Assembly (NCBI GenBank): GCA_938017685.1 | Contig: CALIIL010000011.1 | Coordinates: forward strand, 1 to 64,000 | Reading direction: 5' to 3' | DNA length: 64,000 nucleotides | DNA from: an uncultured Chitinophagaceae bacterium | GTDB taxonomy: Bacteria; Bacteroidota; Bacteroidia; Chitinophagales; Chitinophagaceae | In this document: piece after piece, positions 20,600 through 30,035 of the stretch | Layout of the letters: each line of letters begins with the position of its first letter | Numbering within the stretch: position 1 is the first letter of the stretch | Notes under the pieces: generated by a model | What the model saw: only the letters and a program-made list of their open reading frames with translations | Databases searched by the model: none | What the model was told of the DNA's origin: nothing | Position numbers and translations under genes: made by a program

Positions 20600-21998
20600 T
20601 CAGTTTATTTGATAATTTATAAAGTGCACTTGCGCCTGCAATCATTACAAATATACTTAAGCCAACTTTGTATATTAGCTCAATATCTCTTAAGAAGTAT
20701 ACAGCAATACTCAAAGCTATCTGCAGCGCTAGCCAAAATAAGGGGTAAAATTTTACTGGGTTAACAGACTTAAATGATTTGAATGAATAAAAAATATATC
20801 CTTGAACCAATAGTGAAATGTAACCAGAAATAACTGCAAACTCAAAGCCAAACTTTGGTATGAAAATTAGATTTAGAACAACATTAATTACGCCAGATAA
20901 CAGCGTGACCTTAAATAGTTGCTTTGTTTTATTGAGAAAAAATAGCTTTTGTAATCCGCCAACATACATCGGTCTATAGCACTGTGCCATAATCAATAAA
21001 ATGGCTATGGAATAAAGAGTTTTAAACTCCTCTTTAGCAGCTAAGAAGGAAAAGACTTCCTTGAGCCATAAGCAACTAATAGAACAAATAATGAGTAAAC
21101 CAATTTGCCAAATAAAGATTAAGTTGCGTGCGGTAAGGTCTTTATTATTTTTGTAATTTTCTAATAGAAAGGGCGATATAGCAGTATTAGTAGCTTGTGC
21201 AACTGTGCCAAACAGGTTGCCAAAATTACCGGCAAATCCATAGCTGCCTAAATTATCTGTTGATACATCTAATCGTTCCATGACTACTCTATCCGAAGTA
21301 CGTTGTAAATAAGCAGCAATATTATGTGGGATAAGTGGCATGCCAATTTTCAATGATTCTTTAATAAACCGCCGTTTAAATTTAAATATGGGCTTGATTA
21401 ATTCTTTATAATTCAATGGTATCCAATAACTAATATTATACAACATCATACTAGCAAAAGTAGATATGAAAAATCCCATATAGCCCAGTTTTAAGATGGC
21501 TATGGTATAATAATTTAAAAATACAGCCAGTGTTCCAATAATAGCCGCTCTAATACCAATTTGTAATGGTTTTTTCTTGAGTTGATAATAGAGTTGCCCT
21601 ATTTCCATAGTTTGACCAAAGAATATGATGGGCAGTGTTGTAAGAGCAATAATCTTCCATTTATTTTCTTGCGCCTCAGGTGGAATGACAAAATAAAGTA
21701 ATGTTACAATGAGTAATCCGAAAAGTATATTCCATAAAAAGAGGAAGCCGTAAATCTGCCCCCATATTTTCTTAATATGGTTATTGTGCTTAAAAAAGGT
21801 GTTACTAAGCACCACTTTTAGACCCAAATCTTTAATTGCACCTAACATGGCTGTATAGGATACTACTATCGTAAAAATACCATAATCGGATGTCGTTAGA
21901 AACTTAGTAATTATTGGCAGAATAAAAAAACTGGCTAGTCTTGGTAACTGTGGAGCGACACCATAAATAAGACTATGAGAAAAAATCTTTTTAATCAT
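20592..21998 (-). CDS. Oligosaccharide flippase (Wzx/MATE-like)
   Basis: Polytopic; 'FSHSLIYGVAPQLPRLASFFILPIITKFLTTSDYGIFTIV'. Confidence 0.88.
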   Translation of the reverse strand: MIKKIFSHSLIYGVAPQLPRLASFFILPIITKFLTTSDYGIFTIVVSYTAMLGAIKDLGLKVVLSNTFFKHNNHIKKIWGQIYGFLFLWNILFGLLIVTLLYFVIPPEAQENKWKIIALTTLPIIFFGQTMEIGQLYYQLKKKPLQIGIRAAIIGTLAVFLNYYTIAILKLGYMGFFISTFASMMLYNISYWIPLNYKELIKPIFKFKRRFIKESLKIGMPLIPHNIAAYLQRTSDRVVMERLDVSTDNLGSYGFAGNFGNLFGTVAQATNTAISPFLLENYKNNKDLTARNLIFIWQIGLLIICSISCLWLKEVFSFLAAKEEFKTLYSIAILLIMAQCYRPMYVGGLQKLFFLNKTKQLFKVTLLSGVINVVLNLIFIPKFGFEFAVISGYISLLVQGYIFYSFKSFKSVNPVKFYPLFWLALQIALSIAVYFLRDIELIYKVGLSIFVMIAGASALYKLSNKLNG

Positions 21999-22668
21999 TG
22001 CTCATTAAATATTCGGCATGGTCAAAATCTTCAATAGTATCAATATCAATAGAATTTTGTCTATCCATGATGTAAGCAAATGTTTTGTCGGTATAATATT
22101 TTTTACTTTTAATTAGTGATGATTTAAATACATATATCGCACCGTTGGGGTAATATGTTTTTTTTAATTCTTGTCGGTTCCCTAATTTTTCATCTTTAAA
22201 AATGGGTGATAATCTCCCATCTTCTTCTAAATATTTATGCCAAAAAATGGAGTGTTGCTCTTCCGTATAACTAATTATTGAATCAGCATCTTTATTGTAA
22301 AACATTTCAATGGCTTGATCAATATCTTCACTTTTCCTCAGAGGAGAGGTAGGCTGGAGTACTACAAATTCATTATGTATCTTACTGAAATCTTGCTCCA
22401 GCTTATCTAATGTGTATATGTAGGCGTCAACAGATAGTGCTGTATCATTAGCTAATTCTATGGGTCGCATGAATGGAATTGAAGCGCCGCATTCTTGTGC
22501 TATATCAGCAATTTTTGGATCTTCAGTAGAAACTATTACTTCTGTAATATGATTAGCTTTCAAGGCAGCCTCTATTGTATAGGCAATTAAAGGTTTCCCG
22601 GCTAGTAATTTAATATTCTTTCCCGGTAGTCCTTTTGATCCTCCTCGTGCTGGTATAATGGCTAACAT
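21991..22668 (-). CDS. CMP-nonulosonate cytidylyltransferase (NeuA/LegF-like)
   Basis: 'AIIPARGGSKGLPGKNIKLLAGKPLIAYTIEAA', 'LQPTSPLR'. Confidence 0.9.
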   Translation of the reverse strand: MLAIIPARGGSKGLPGKNIKLLAGKPLIAYTIEAALKANHITEVIVSTEDPKIADIAQECGASIPFMRPIELANDTALSVDAYIYTLDKLEQDFSKIHNEFVVLQPTSPLRKSEDIDQAIEMFYNKDADSIISYTEEQHSIFWHKYLEEDGRLSPIFKDEKLGNRQELKKTYYPNGAIYVFKSSLIKSKKYYTDKTFAYIMDRQNSIDIDTIEDFDHAEYLMSND

Positions 22669-22673
22669 TGCTA

Positions 22674-23720
22674 TTAAAATTTTATCTGATTAATATCACG
22701 TTGTGCCTTTTCATAATCAGCAGGTTTGCCTACATCTAACCAATAGTTCGTGAGCGGGTAAGAGATTACTTTTCGTTTGTCAGCAATCGCCTGATCTAAC
22801 AGATCAGTCGCATTATAAAAAGTATTCTTAGGAATTGATTCTAGTATCTCTTTTTTGAAAAGATATATACCGCCATTAGAATAATAAGTATAAGTAGGTT
22901 TCTCTTTAAAATCTGTGATAATATTAGCTGATGTTTCTAGCACAGCATAAGGAATATCTACTTGATAAGGGATGCTGGCGATAGAAATGTCGGCATCATT
23001 TTTAATAAAGTCAAGAAAAAATTGCTCGTAATCTAAGTTGGTGAGTAAGTCAGAATTAGTAATTAACACATAATCATGTTTGTATTCTTTTACCTGAGAT
23101 ACAGCACCAATTGTTCCTAGTGGCTCATTTTCTTCAAGATAAGTAATGTCTATATTTTTATCTTTACCATCTCCAAAGTACTGTATTATTTGTTCTCCAA
23201 GATATCTGATGGATACATAAAAATCGTCAATGCCGTACAAGGCTAGGCGATCTAAATTATGCTCCATAATGGGCTTATCGCCTACGGGTAATAAAGGTTT
23301 AGGGGTAGTATCGGTAAGTGGCGCTAACCTTGAACCGCGCCCGCCTGCCATGATGATAGCATCTACAGGAAGGTAAGATTTAAGCAACCTAAAATTTATA
23401 ACATTACAAACAATACCCGCTTCATCAATAATGGGTAATATGCCATAATTGCTATTACGGTATTCTATTACTTTTTGAATGTCGTAATTATTCTTATTGA
23501 TATGTTTGGGGTTGGATTGTATTATTTCATCTACTTTTTCCGCAGTACTAATATCTTTTATTAAGGCACGTCTTACATCGCCATCTGTTAGCGAGCCTAT
23601 TAGTTTATCACTTGTATCCACTACAAAAAGAATGGCATCGCTAGCCAATTGATCCAATTGAACCAAGGCTTCTTTTATGCTCTTGCCGCTCTGTATTAAA
23701 TGTTCTTTATAGCTTCTCAA
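22674..23720 (-). CDS. CBS-domain nucleotidyltransferase (PtmE-like sugar-1-P guanylyl/nucleotidyltransferase)
   Basis: N-terminal CBS region 'LIGSLTDGDVRRALIK' plus 'IIMAGGRGSRLAPLTDTTPKPLLPVGDKPIMEH'. Confidence 0.85.
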   Translation of the reverse strand: MRSYKEHLIQSGKSIKEALVQLDQLASDAILFVVDTSDKLIGSLTDGDVRRALIKDISTAEKVDEIIQSNPKHINKNNYDIQKVIEYRNSNYGILPIIDEAGIVCNVINFRLLKSYLPVDAIIMAGGRGSRLAPLTDTTPKPLLPVGDKPIMEHNLDRLALYGIDDFYVSIRYLGEQIIQYFGDGKDKNIDITYLEENEPLGTIGAVSQVKEYKHDYVLITNSDLLTNLDYEQFFLDFIKNDADISIASIPYQVDIPYAVLETSANIITDFKEKPTYTYYSNGGIYLFKKEILESIPKNTFYNATDLLDQAIADKRKVISYPLTNYWLDVGKPADYEKAQRDINQIKF

Positions 23721-24819
23721 AATATTGTTTAATTTTTTCTATTATTTGTTGAGATACATGTTCTCTAAAATATACATTATCACCTTTGTAATTACCCATA
23801 TTATTAGCAAGTGACGCACTCTTAATAATCTCTGTCGCTTCAAAGTTACAATTCAAAATATTAGCACTTTGCGAACGCCCTTTTTGCCTATCCCCAACAT
23901 TAATTACATATTTACCAAAAGAAGCAGCTTCTACTATACCACTGGATGTATTACCTAGCAAATAATTGGCATAATGCATGGCATTAAAATAGTGTCGTTT
24001 GCCAAAATTTTCGATAAGACTTACTTTCTTGGGGAGTTCTTTTTTAAGCTGTTCTAATTTTAATCTAAATGCTGATGCTGCCGTATCGGCATTAGGCATG
24101 GTAATAACCAAATGAATATCTTGCCCAATCTGATTTAAAGATTCGTACATCTCCTTAGCATATCCTTGATTTTTTTGTGCTTGAACTGTTTCAGGATGAA
24201 ATGTTATAAGTACATATGGTACATCTGGAATGTCAAAGGTCTGTTTAAAAGAGAGTTCTTCATCAAACACTATATCTTTTAATGTGTCTAAACTTAATGC
24301 GCCTACATTCCAAACCTTGCTTCCTTCTGGAGCATATTTTTGTGCTTCTACTTTATATTCTTCTGTTGAAGTAAATAATAGACTTGAAGCCACACTAATT
24401 TGATGTCTATAAATATTGTCAATTGCACCTAGCGTTTTTTCCCCTGCATGGATATGGGCATATTTAATATTGAAGGGGATGCCTGCTTGCACAGCAGCAT
24501 TCATTTCAAAGCGATCACCAAGTACAATGACCAAGTCATAGGTGTGTTCTTCATAAAATGATGAGAATGCTTCGCAAACTCTCGCATAAGATTGCACGAT
24601 GGATGCTGTATCGTCAGATTCTAAGAGGTCAGTAACTTCAATGGTCGCACCGTAAGCATCATCTCTAATTTCTTTAATGCTTAACCCAAATTTAGGCATG
24701 AGATGCATGCCAAATGCAACGACAGTCAAGTCAAAAAATGCATCCTGAGACAGGTCTTGCAATAATGATTTATAGATACCGTAATCAGCTCTTGAACTTG
24801 TAAGTACTCCTATTTTCAT
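23707..24819 (-). CDS. Hydrolysing UDP/GDP-N-acetylhexosamine 2-epimerase (NeuC/LegG-like)
   Basis: 'GVLTSSRADYGIYKSLL', 'LVIVLGDRFEM', 'YAHIHAGEKTLGAIDNIYRHQISV', 'NTSSGIVEAASFG'. Confidence 0.9.
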   Translation of the reverse strand: MKIGVLTSSRADYGIYKSLLQDLSQDAFFDLTVVAFGMHLMPKFGLSIKEIRDDAYGATIEVTDLLESDDTASIVQSYARVCEAFSSFYEEHTYDLVIVLGDRFEMNAAVQAGIPFNIKYAHIHAGEKTLGAIDNIYRHQISVASSLLFTSTEEYKVEAQKYAPEGSKVWNVGALSLDTLKDIVFDEELSFKQTFDIPDVPYVLITFHPETVQAQKNQGYAKEMYESLNQIGQDIHLVITMPNADTAASAFRLKLEQLKKELPKKVSLIENFGKRHYFNAMHYANYLLGNTSSGIVEAASFGKYVINVGDRQKGRSQSANILNCNFEATEIIKSASLANNMGNYKGDNVYFREHVSQQIIEKIKQYFEKL

Positions 24820-25838
24820 GCAATATCTTCTTTTTGAATTAAATGAAATGAGGGCAAATCATTTTGTAGCTGACGCCCAATCAATTCATCTATTAACATA
24901 GGGCTAATACCTGAACCTGGTCTTATGCATATTAAATCATCTGCTGTAATGGTATGACCTGTTTTTAATGCTTTATTTGTATGTACACTTTTTCTTGCAA
25001 TGCTCTTATTCTTTTTTTCACTTTCACTCGGTTCTTTTATACCAGTACCACTAATAGCCCGTTCTATATTCCGAATACCATCGACCATGGCTTTTAACTC
25101 ACTTGGTTCTAAGGAAGCTCTATGGTCAGGTCCATCCATATTTCTATCCAATGTAAAATGTTTCTCAATAACTACAGCGCCTAACGCAACAGCAGCAATG
25201 GGCACTTCAATACCTAGGGTATGGTCAGAATAGCCCACCTCAACACCAAAGGTATTCTTTATGTCTAACATGGCTAGCAAGTTTACATCTTGCATCGGTG
25301 TAGGGTACTCTGTATTGCAGTGTAGTATTTGCAGCTTGCTTTTTTCAATACCGGCATCCGTTAAGACGTCAATAGCATCTTGAATTTCTGTTTTGTTAGC
25401 CATGCCAGTGGATAGTATAATTGGCTTTTGTTTACTTGCTATTTTTTGCAAGTACGGCTTGTTGGTTATTTCCCCAGATGGCACTTTAAATAAATCAATG
25501 CCTAAACTATTTAATAGGTCTACACTGTCCAAGTCAAAAGCAGTGGATAAGAATTTAATATTTTTGGATTTGCAATAAGCGATTAGTTCATGATGATCTG
25601 TTTCCGAAAGTTCTAATTTCTTCAACATTTCAAATTGACTTTCTTCCTGTTTGCCAGTGTTTTCTATTTGATAATCTGCTTTTTTAGTGGCCTCACTTAC
25701 TAATTTTTTGGCTATAAATGTTTGAAATTTCACATAGTCCACACCAGCTTTTGCAGCCGCATCAATTAACTGCTTTGCAATATTTATATCGCCATTATGG
25801 TTTACGCCGGCTTCTGCTATAATGAGTGTTTTGTTCAT
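24816..25838 (-). CDS. N-acetylneuraminate/legionaminate synthase (NeuB/LegI-like) with SAF domain
   Basis: 'IIAEAGVNHNGDINIAKQLIDAAAKAGVDYVKFQTF', 'GYSDHTLGIEVPIAAVALGA', 'EKHFTLDRNMDGPDH'. Confidence 0.93.
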   Translation of the reverse strand: MNKTLIIAEAGVNHNGDINIAKQLIDAAAKAGVDYVKFQTFIAKKLVSEATKKADYQIENTGKQEESQFEMLKKLELSETDHHELIAYCKSKNIKFLSTAFDLDSVDLLNSLGIDLFKVPSGEITNKPYLQKIASKQKPIILSTGMANKTEIQDAIDVLTDAGIEKSKLQILHCNTEYPTPMQDVNLLAMLDIKNTFGVEVGYSDHTLGIEVPIAAVALGAVVIEKHFTLDRNMDGPDHRASLEPSELKAMVDGIRNIERAISGTGIKEPSESEKKNKSIARKSVHTNKALKTGHTITADDLICIRPGSGISPMLIDELIGRQLQNDLPSFHLIQKEDIA

Positions 25839-26474
25839 TTAGTTTATTTTCTCTTTAGCGGGAATACCTACCAATAATTTATTATCCAATACATTTTGCG
25901 TTAGTACAGCGCCCGCCCCTATTATATTAGATGAACCTATTTTTTTATACTGCAACAATGTAGCGCTGGCTCCGATATTATTTTTACGACCTAAAGTTAC
26001 ACCACCAGAAACAACTACTGCAGGGTTAAGTACATTATGATTTTCAATATTTACATCATGACCAATCTGTACCCCTCTATTGATATAGTTGTTATTGCCA
26101 ATCATTATATCTGTTGTAATTAAGCAACCCATCTTGATAATATTCCCCACACCAAGCTTTACGCTGTGATGTATATCAATAGATGGGTGTACTAAATTAG
26201 GAAAGTTGTAGTTGGCATATTTTACGAATATTTTTTCGCGCATCTTAGCTTCGCCATGTGCAATAATTACAGCTACCTTTTTTTTAGTGGCTAAAAAATC
26301 GCTTTCTTCATATAATGAATAGTTTTTATTAAAGAAGAGAATAGATTTCTCAATACAATGTACATCTACAAATCCTTTTATTTCAAAGCTTGCGTCTGCA
26401 GCATTTATTTGTTCAATTAATTGAACGATTTCTTTTGCCGCGCCTCCTGTCCCTATAATGTATACTTCGGTCAT
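25839..26474 (-). CDS. NeuD/PglD-like sugar O/N-acetyltransferase
   Basis: 'YIIGTGGAAKEIVQLIEQI' followed by left-handed beta-helix hexapeptides. Confidence 0.85.
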   Translation of the reverse strand: MTEVYIIGTGGAAKEIVQLIEQINAADASFEIKGFVDVHCIEKSILFFNKNYSLYEESDFLATKKKVAVIIAHGEAKMREKIFVKYANYNFPNLVHPSIDIHHSVKLGVGNIIKMGCLITTDIMIGNNNYINRGVQIGHDVNIENHNVLNPAVVVSGGVTLGRKNNIGASATLLQYKKIGSSNIIGAGAVLTQNVLDNKLLVGIPAKEKIN

Positions 26475-27620
26475 TTAAAGAATTACTGTACTGGGCAAAT
26501 TTACCACTCTATCTTCCAACCACATAGCATTTTCCAAAGCATCTGTCTGGCAATGCTTATACATAGGTAATTTATTCATGAGTTGCCAGATAGGTCTTGT
26601 GCCTACTTTGCTCTCGTTGGTTATGCTTAAAAAAGCATCACGTTCTTCTCTGTTTTCTAATATGACTGCATTGAGCCAATAGTTAGAGATTGAATCAGCT
26701 GGTTCATTTAAAAATTGTAAGCCCAGGGTATCACAGATTGTTCTGTAGCTTTCTGCTAGTTTTCTTTTGCTTGCTATAAAGGTTGGTAGCTGTTCTAGTT
26801 GCGCACAACCCAATGCAGCGTTAATATTAGGCATCCGATAGTTATAGCCAATTTCATCATGCGCATATTCCCAAGCATGTGGCATTTTGGCTTGTGTTGT
26901 AATATGTTTTGCCTTCTTGGCAAGCACTACATCATTCGTTAGAATCATGCCGCCGCCGCCTGTTGTCATTACTTTATTACCATTAAAGCTTATAGCTCCA
27001 ACCAGTCCAAAGGTTCCCGTATGTTTTCCCTTATAGTAACTACCTAAGGATTCTGCTGCATCTTCGACCACGGCAATATTGTGTTCATTGCAAATGCTTA
27101 CTATTTCATCTATTCTAGCGGGATGTCCAAAGGTATGCATGGGTACACAAGCGCTGATGCGTTTGTTCGTTTTCTTGTTTACGCAATGACCATCTACTTG
27201 TGTTGTTTCGTTTTCTAGAAACGTTTTTAACGCAATAGGGCTTAAGCCTAAGGTATCTTTATCTACGTCTAGGAATATGGGTGTTGCGTTACAGTATTGA
27301 ATAGCGTTAGCGGTTGAAATGAAGGTTAAAGGCTGTGTTATCACTTCATCATCTTGCTCTACACCGGCAACGATTAATCCAATTTGGATGGCAGCTGTTC
27401 CATTCACTGTTACTATGGCATGTTTGGCACCTGTATACTCAGCAATTTGCTGTTCAAACTGATCTACAAATTTTCCTACACTAGATACAAATGTTGAGTC
27501 TATACACTCATTTAAATACTCTTTTTCTTTACCGTTAAATGTTGGTTCATGCAAATAGATGGGTTCTTCAGTAGAGAATAGCGTCTGAATTTCTTTAATA
27601 AGTTCTGCATGCATATTCAA
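26475..27620 (-). CDS. LegC-family/DegT PLP-dependent aminotransferase
   Basis: 'AIVTVNGTAAIQIGLIVAGV', 'VVEDAAESLGSYYKGKHTGTFG', 'SFNGNKVMTTGGGGMI'. Confidence 0.9.
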   Translation of the reverse strand: MNMHAELIKEIQTLFSTEEPIYLHEPTFNGKEKEYLNECIDSTFVSSVGKFVDQFEQQIAEYTGAKHAIVTVNGTAAIQIGLIVAGVEQDDEVITQPLTFISTANAIQYCNATPIFLDVDKDTLGLSPIALKTFLENETTQVDGHCVNKKTNKRISACVPMHTFGHPARIDEIVSICNEHNIAVVEDAAESLGSYYKGKHTGTFGLVGAISFNGNKVMTTGGGGMILTNDVVLAKKAKHITTQAKMPHAWEYAHDEIGYNYRMPNINAALGCAQLEQLPTFIASKRKLAESYRTICDTLGLQFLNEPADSISNYWLNAVILENREERDAFLSITNESKVGTRPIWQLMNKLPMYKHCQTDALENAMWLEDRVVNLPSTVIL

Positions 27621-27628
27621 TTATTTTA

Positions 27629-28648
27629 TTATTTGGCGTACATTCTTTCAATCATCTCAACAACCTTTAAGCCTTCCAAGGCATTGACTGTAATAGGCGC
27701 TCTTCCTTTCAAAACATCTACTACATTTTCAATGACATAATGGTGATTAGCGGCACTACCTTTATAGGCACCATAATCATTGCCAGGGTTGGTAGGAGCG
27801 AGCTCAGGCATTTCATAATCCTTCACATTACATACTTCTACTTGATCCATGTATTGGCCGCCAATTTTTACACTGCCATTTTCTGCAATCACGGTTAATG
27901 AACTTTCTAAATTTTTATTCCAAACCGAAGTTGAAAAATTAATACAACCTGTTCCACCATTGACAAAGTCAAATTGAACCATGCCTGAATCTTCTTTTAA
28001 TTGCGTCAATCCTTCATGGTTAAAATTGTTCATTTGAGAGCGTATGTTGCTTACATCGCCAAACAGCCAATATAAAATATCAATAAAATGAGAGAATTGT
28101 GTAAACAGCGTGCCTCCATCTAATTTGGCATCTCCATGCCAGCTATCGGCTTTATAATAACGATCATCTCGGTTCCAGTAGCAGTTTAACTGCGCCATAT
28201 AGATATTTCCTAATTTACCGCTGACCATGAGTTCTTTCATCCAAGCACTTGGCGGGCTGTATCTATTTTGCATCACACAAAAAACTTGTTTTTGCTTATT
28301 TAATGCACTGAATATTACTTTTTCGGCATTGTTCTTGTCTAAGGCCATGGGTTTTTCAATAACCACGTGTTTATCATGTTCAATACATAATAAGGCTTGG
28401 TCTGAGTGAAAACCATTAGGAGAAGCAATATTGACCACATCAACCTCTTTAGCTATATCACTTTCTAAGAAATCTTCTAGGCTTTTAAAAAAAGTGGCAT
28501 TAGCGTAACTTTCAATACCCAAAGTATTTTCTGGCTTAACATCAATCAAAGCAACTAACTCTGCTTCTTCATTTCTACTTATCATCTCAGCATGACGCTT
28601 CCCAATATGGCCACACCCGACAATCGCAAATTTTATTTTGTCACTCAT
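27629..28648 (-). CDS. Gfo/Idh/MocA family oxidoreductase
   Basis: 'FAIVGCGHIGKRHAEMI', 'NIASPNGFHSDQALLCIEHDKHVVIEKPMAL'. Confidence 0.92.
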   Translation of the reverse strand: MSDKIKFAIVGCGHIGKRHAEMISRNEEAELVALIDVKPENTLGIESYANATFFKSLEDFLESDIAKEVDVVNIASPNGFHSDQALLCIEHDKHVVIEKPMALDKNNAEKVIFSALNKQKQVFCVMQNRYSPPSAWMKELMVSGKLGNIYMAQLNCYWNRDDRYYKADSWHGDAKLDGGTLFTQFSHFIDILYWLFGDVSNIRSQMNNFNHEGLTQLKEDSGMVQFDFVNGGTGCINFSTSVWNKNLESSLTVIAENGSVKIGGQYMDQVEVCNVKDYEMPELAPTNPGNDYGAYKGSAANHHYVIENVVDVLKGRAPITVNALEGLKVVEMIERMYAK

Positions 28649-28666
28649 AAAGAGTACAAATTTAAT

Positions 28667-29245
28667 CTAAGATACTTTAGTTACTACATCATTTGCCAAC
28701 TTATAACGTTCCTGGCTCTCTTCGCATATAGCTTCGCCAGCTTCATTAAACACTAATCGATGACCGTATTCGCTCATCCAACCAATCTGTTTGGCTGGGT
28801 TGCCTACTACTAAGGCATAACTAGGTACTGTTTTTGTTACCACGGCACCAGCTCCAATAAAGGCGTAATCGCCAATATCATGACCACATACGATAGTTGC
28901 ATTAGCACCAATGGATGCGCCTTTGCCCACATGTGTCTTATCGTATTGTCCGCGACGGTTCACGCCAGAGCGAGGATTTGTTACATTGGTAAATACGCAG
29001 CTAGGTCCAAGAAAAACATCATCATCACAAGTAACACCTGTATATATAGATACATTATTTTGAATTTTTACATTTTTACCGAGCACCACTTCTGGGGATA
29101 CAACTACATTTTGCCCCAAATTACAATTTTCGCCCAAGGTGCAATTTGACATCACATGGCTAAAGTGCCATATTTTAGTCCCATCGCCAATATTGCAGTT
29201 GGCATCTATGACAGCCGTTTCATGTGCAAAGTAGTTTTGTTCCAT
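28667..29245 (-). CDS. WbpD-like hexapeptide acyltransferase
   Basis: 'IGDGTKIWHFSHVMSNCTLGENCNLGQNVVVSP', 'GANATIVCGHDIGDYAFIGAGAVVTKTVPSYALVVGNPAKQIGWMS'. Confidence 0.9.
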   Translation of the reverse strand: MEQNYFAHETAVIDANCNIGDGTKIWHFSHVMSNCTLGENCNLGQNVVVSPEVVLGKNVKIQNNVSIYTGVTCDDDVFLGPSCVFTNVTNPRSGVNRRGQYDKTHVGKGASIGANATIVCGHDIGDYAFIGAGAVVTKTVPSYALVVGNPAKQIGWMSEYGHRLVFNEAGEAICEESQERYKLANDVVTKVS

Positions 29246-29253
29246 AATAAGGT

Positions 29254-30027
29254 CTAAAATACTATAAAATAGGGATTGAGTAAGTTTTCTTTATTATAAA
29301 TGAGTGGCGTTAAGCTAGGATGCTCAAATACTTCGTAGCCTAAACCTAATAATACACCATGTGCCGCAGCCGTATCCCACTCCATCGTTGGAGCAAATCG
29401 TGGATAAATATCTGCACCATTCTCCGCAAGTACTAGGAATTTTAGAGAACTTCCCATGCTTACTGTACTAGGATTGCTCAATTCATTGATAAAATCTTCC
29501 GTCTCTTGACTTAAGTGCGATCGAGATGCTACGATTCTTAAGCCATCCTGTTGTTTAAGAAGATTCAATTCCGTTGGTGTTGTTTTAGGTTTTAAGGTTT
29601 CTGTCTTTTCATTCACTTCAAGCCAAGAACCTTCGCCTTTTACACCAAAAAATAACTTATTTAATACGGGAACAAAAACCACGCCCATTATAGGAATTCC
29701 TTTTTCAACAAGTGCAATATTTACAGTAAACTCACCATTTCGTTTAATAAATTCTTTGGTTCCGTCTAATGGGTCAATGCACCAATATTGATCCCATTTT
29801 TTTCTATCTGCAAAAGGTATTTCGTATCCTTCTTCACTAAGAATAGGAATATTCGTTCCCTCCAAAAAAGAAATAATTACATCATGTCCTTTTTTATCTG
29901 CCTTAGTTAAAGGGGAAGAGTCTGATTTTAAATCTACATCAAAATCATCGGTATCATAAATAGCCAAAATTTCTTCACCCGCTTTCAAAGCGGCTTTCTT
30001 TGCTATGGCTAATAAATCTTTCATCAT
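29254..30027 (-). CDS. cysQ: 3'(2'),5'-bisphosphate nucleotidase
   Basis: 'SDSSPLTKADKKGHDVI', 'WCIDPLDGTKEFIKRNGEFTVNIALV', 'EWDTAAAHGVL'. Confidence 0.92.
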   Translation of the reverse strand: MMKDLLAIAKKAALKAGEEILAIYDTDDFDVDLKSDSSPLTKADKKGHDVIISFLEGTNIPILSEEGYEIPFADRKKWDQYWCIDPLDGTKEFIKRNGEFTVNIALVEKGIPIMGVVFVPVLNKLFFGVKGEGSWLEVNEKTETLKPKTTPTELNLLKQQDGLRIVASRSHLSQETEDFINELSNPSTVSMGSSLKFLVLAENGADIYPRFAPTMEWDTAAAHGVLLGLGYEVFEHPSLTPLIYNKENLLNPYFIVF

Positions 30028-30035
30028 TTTAGAGT

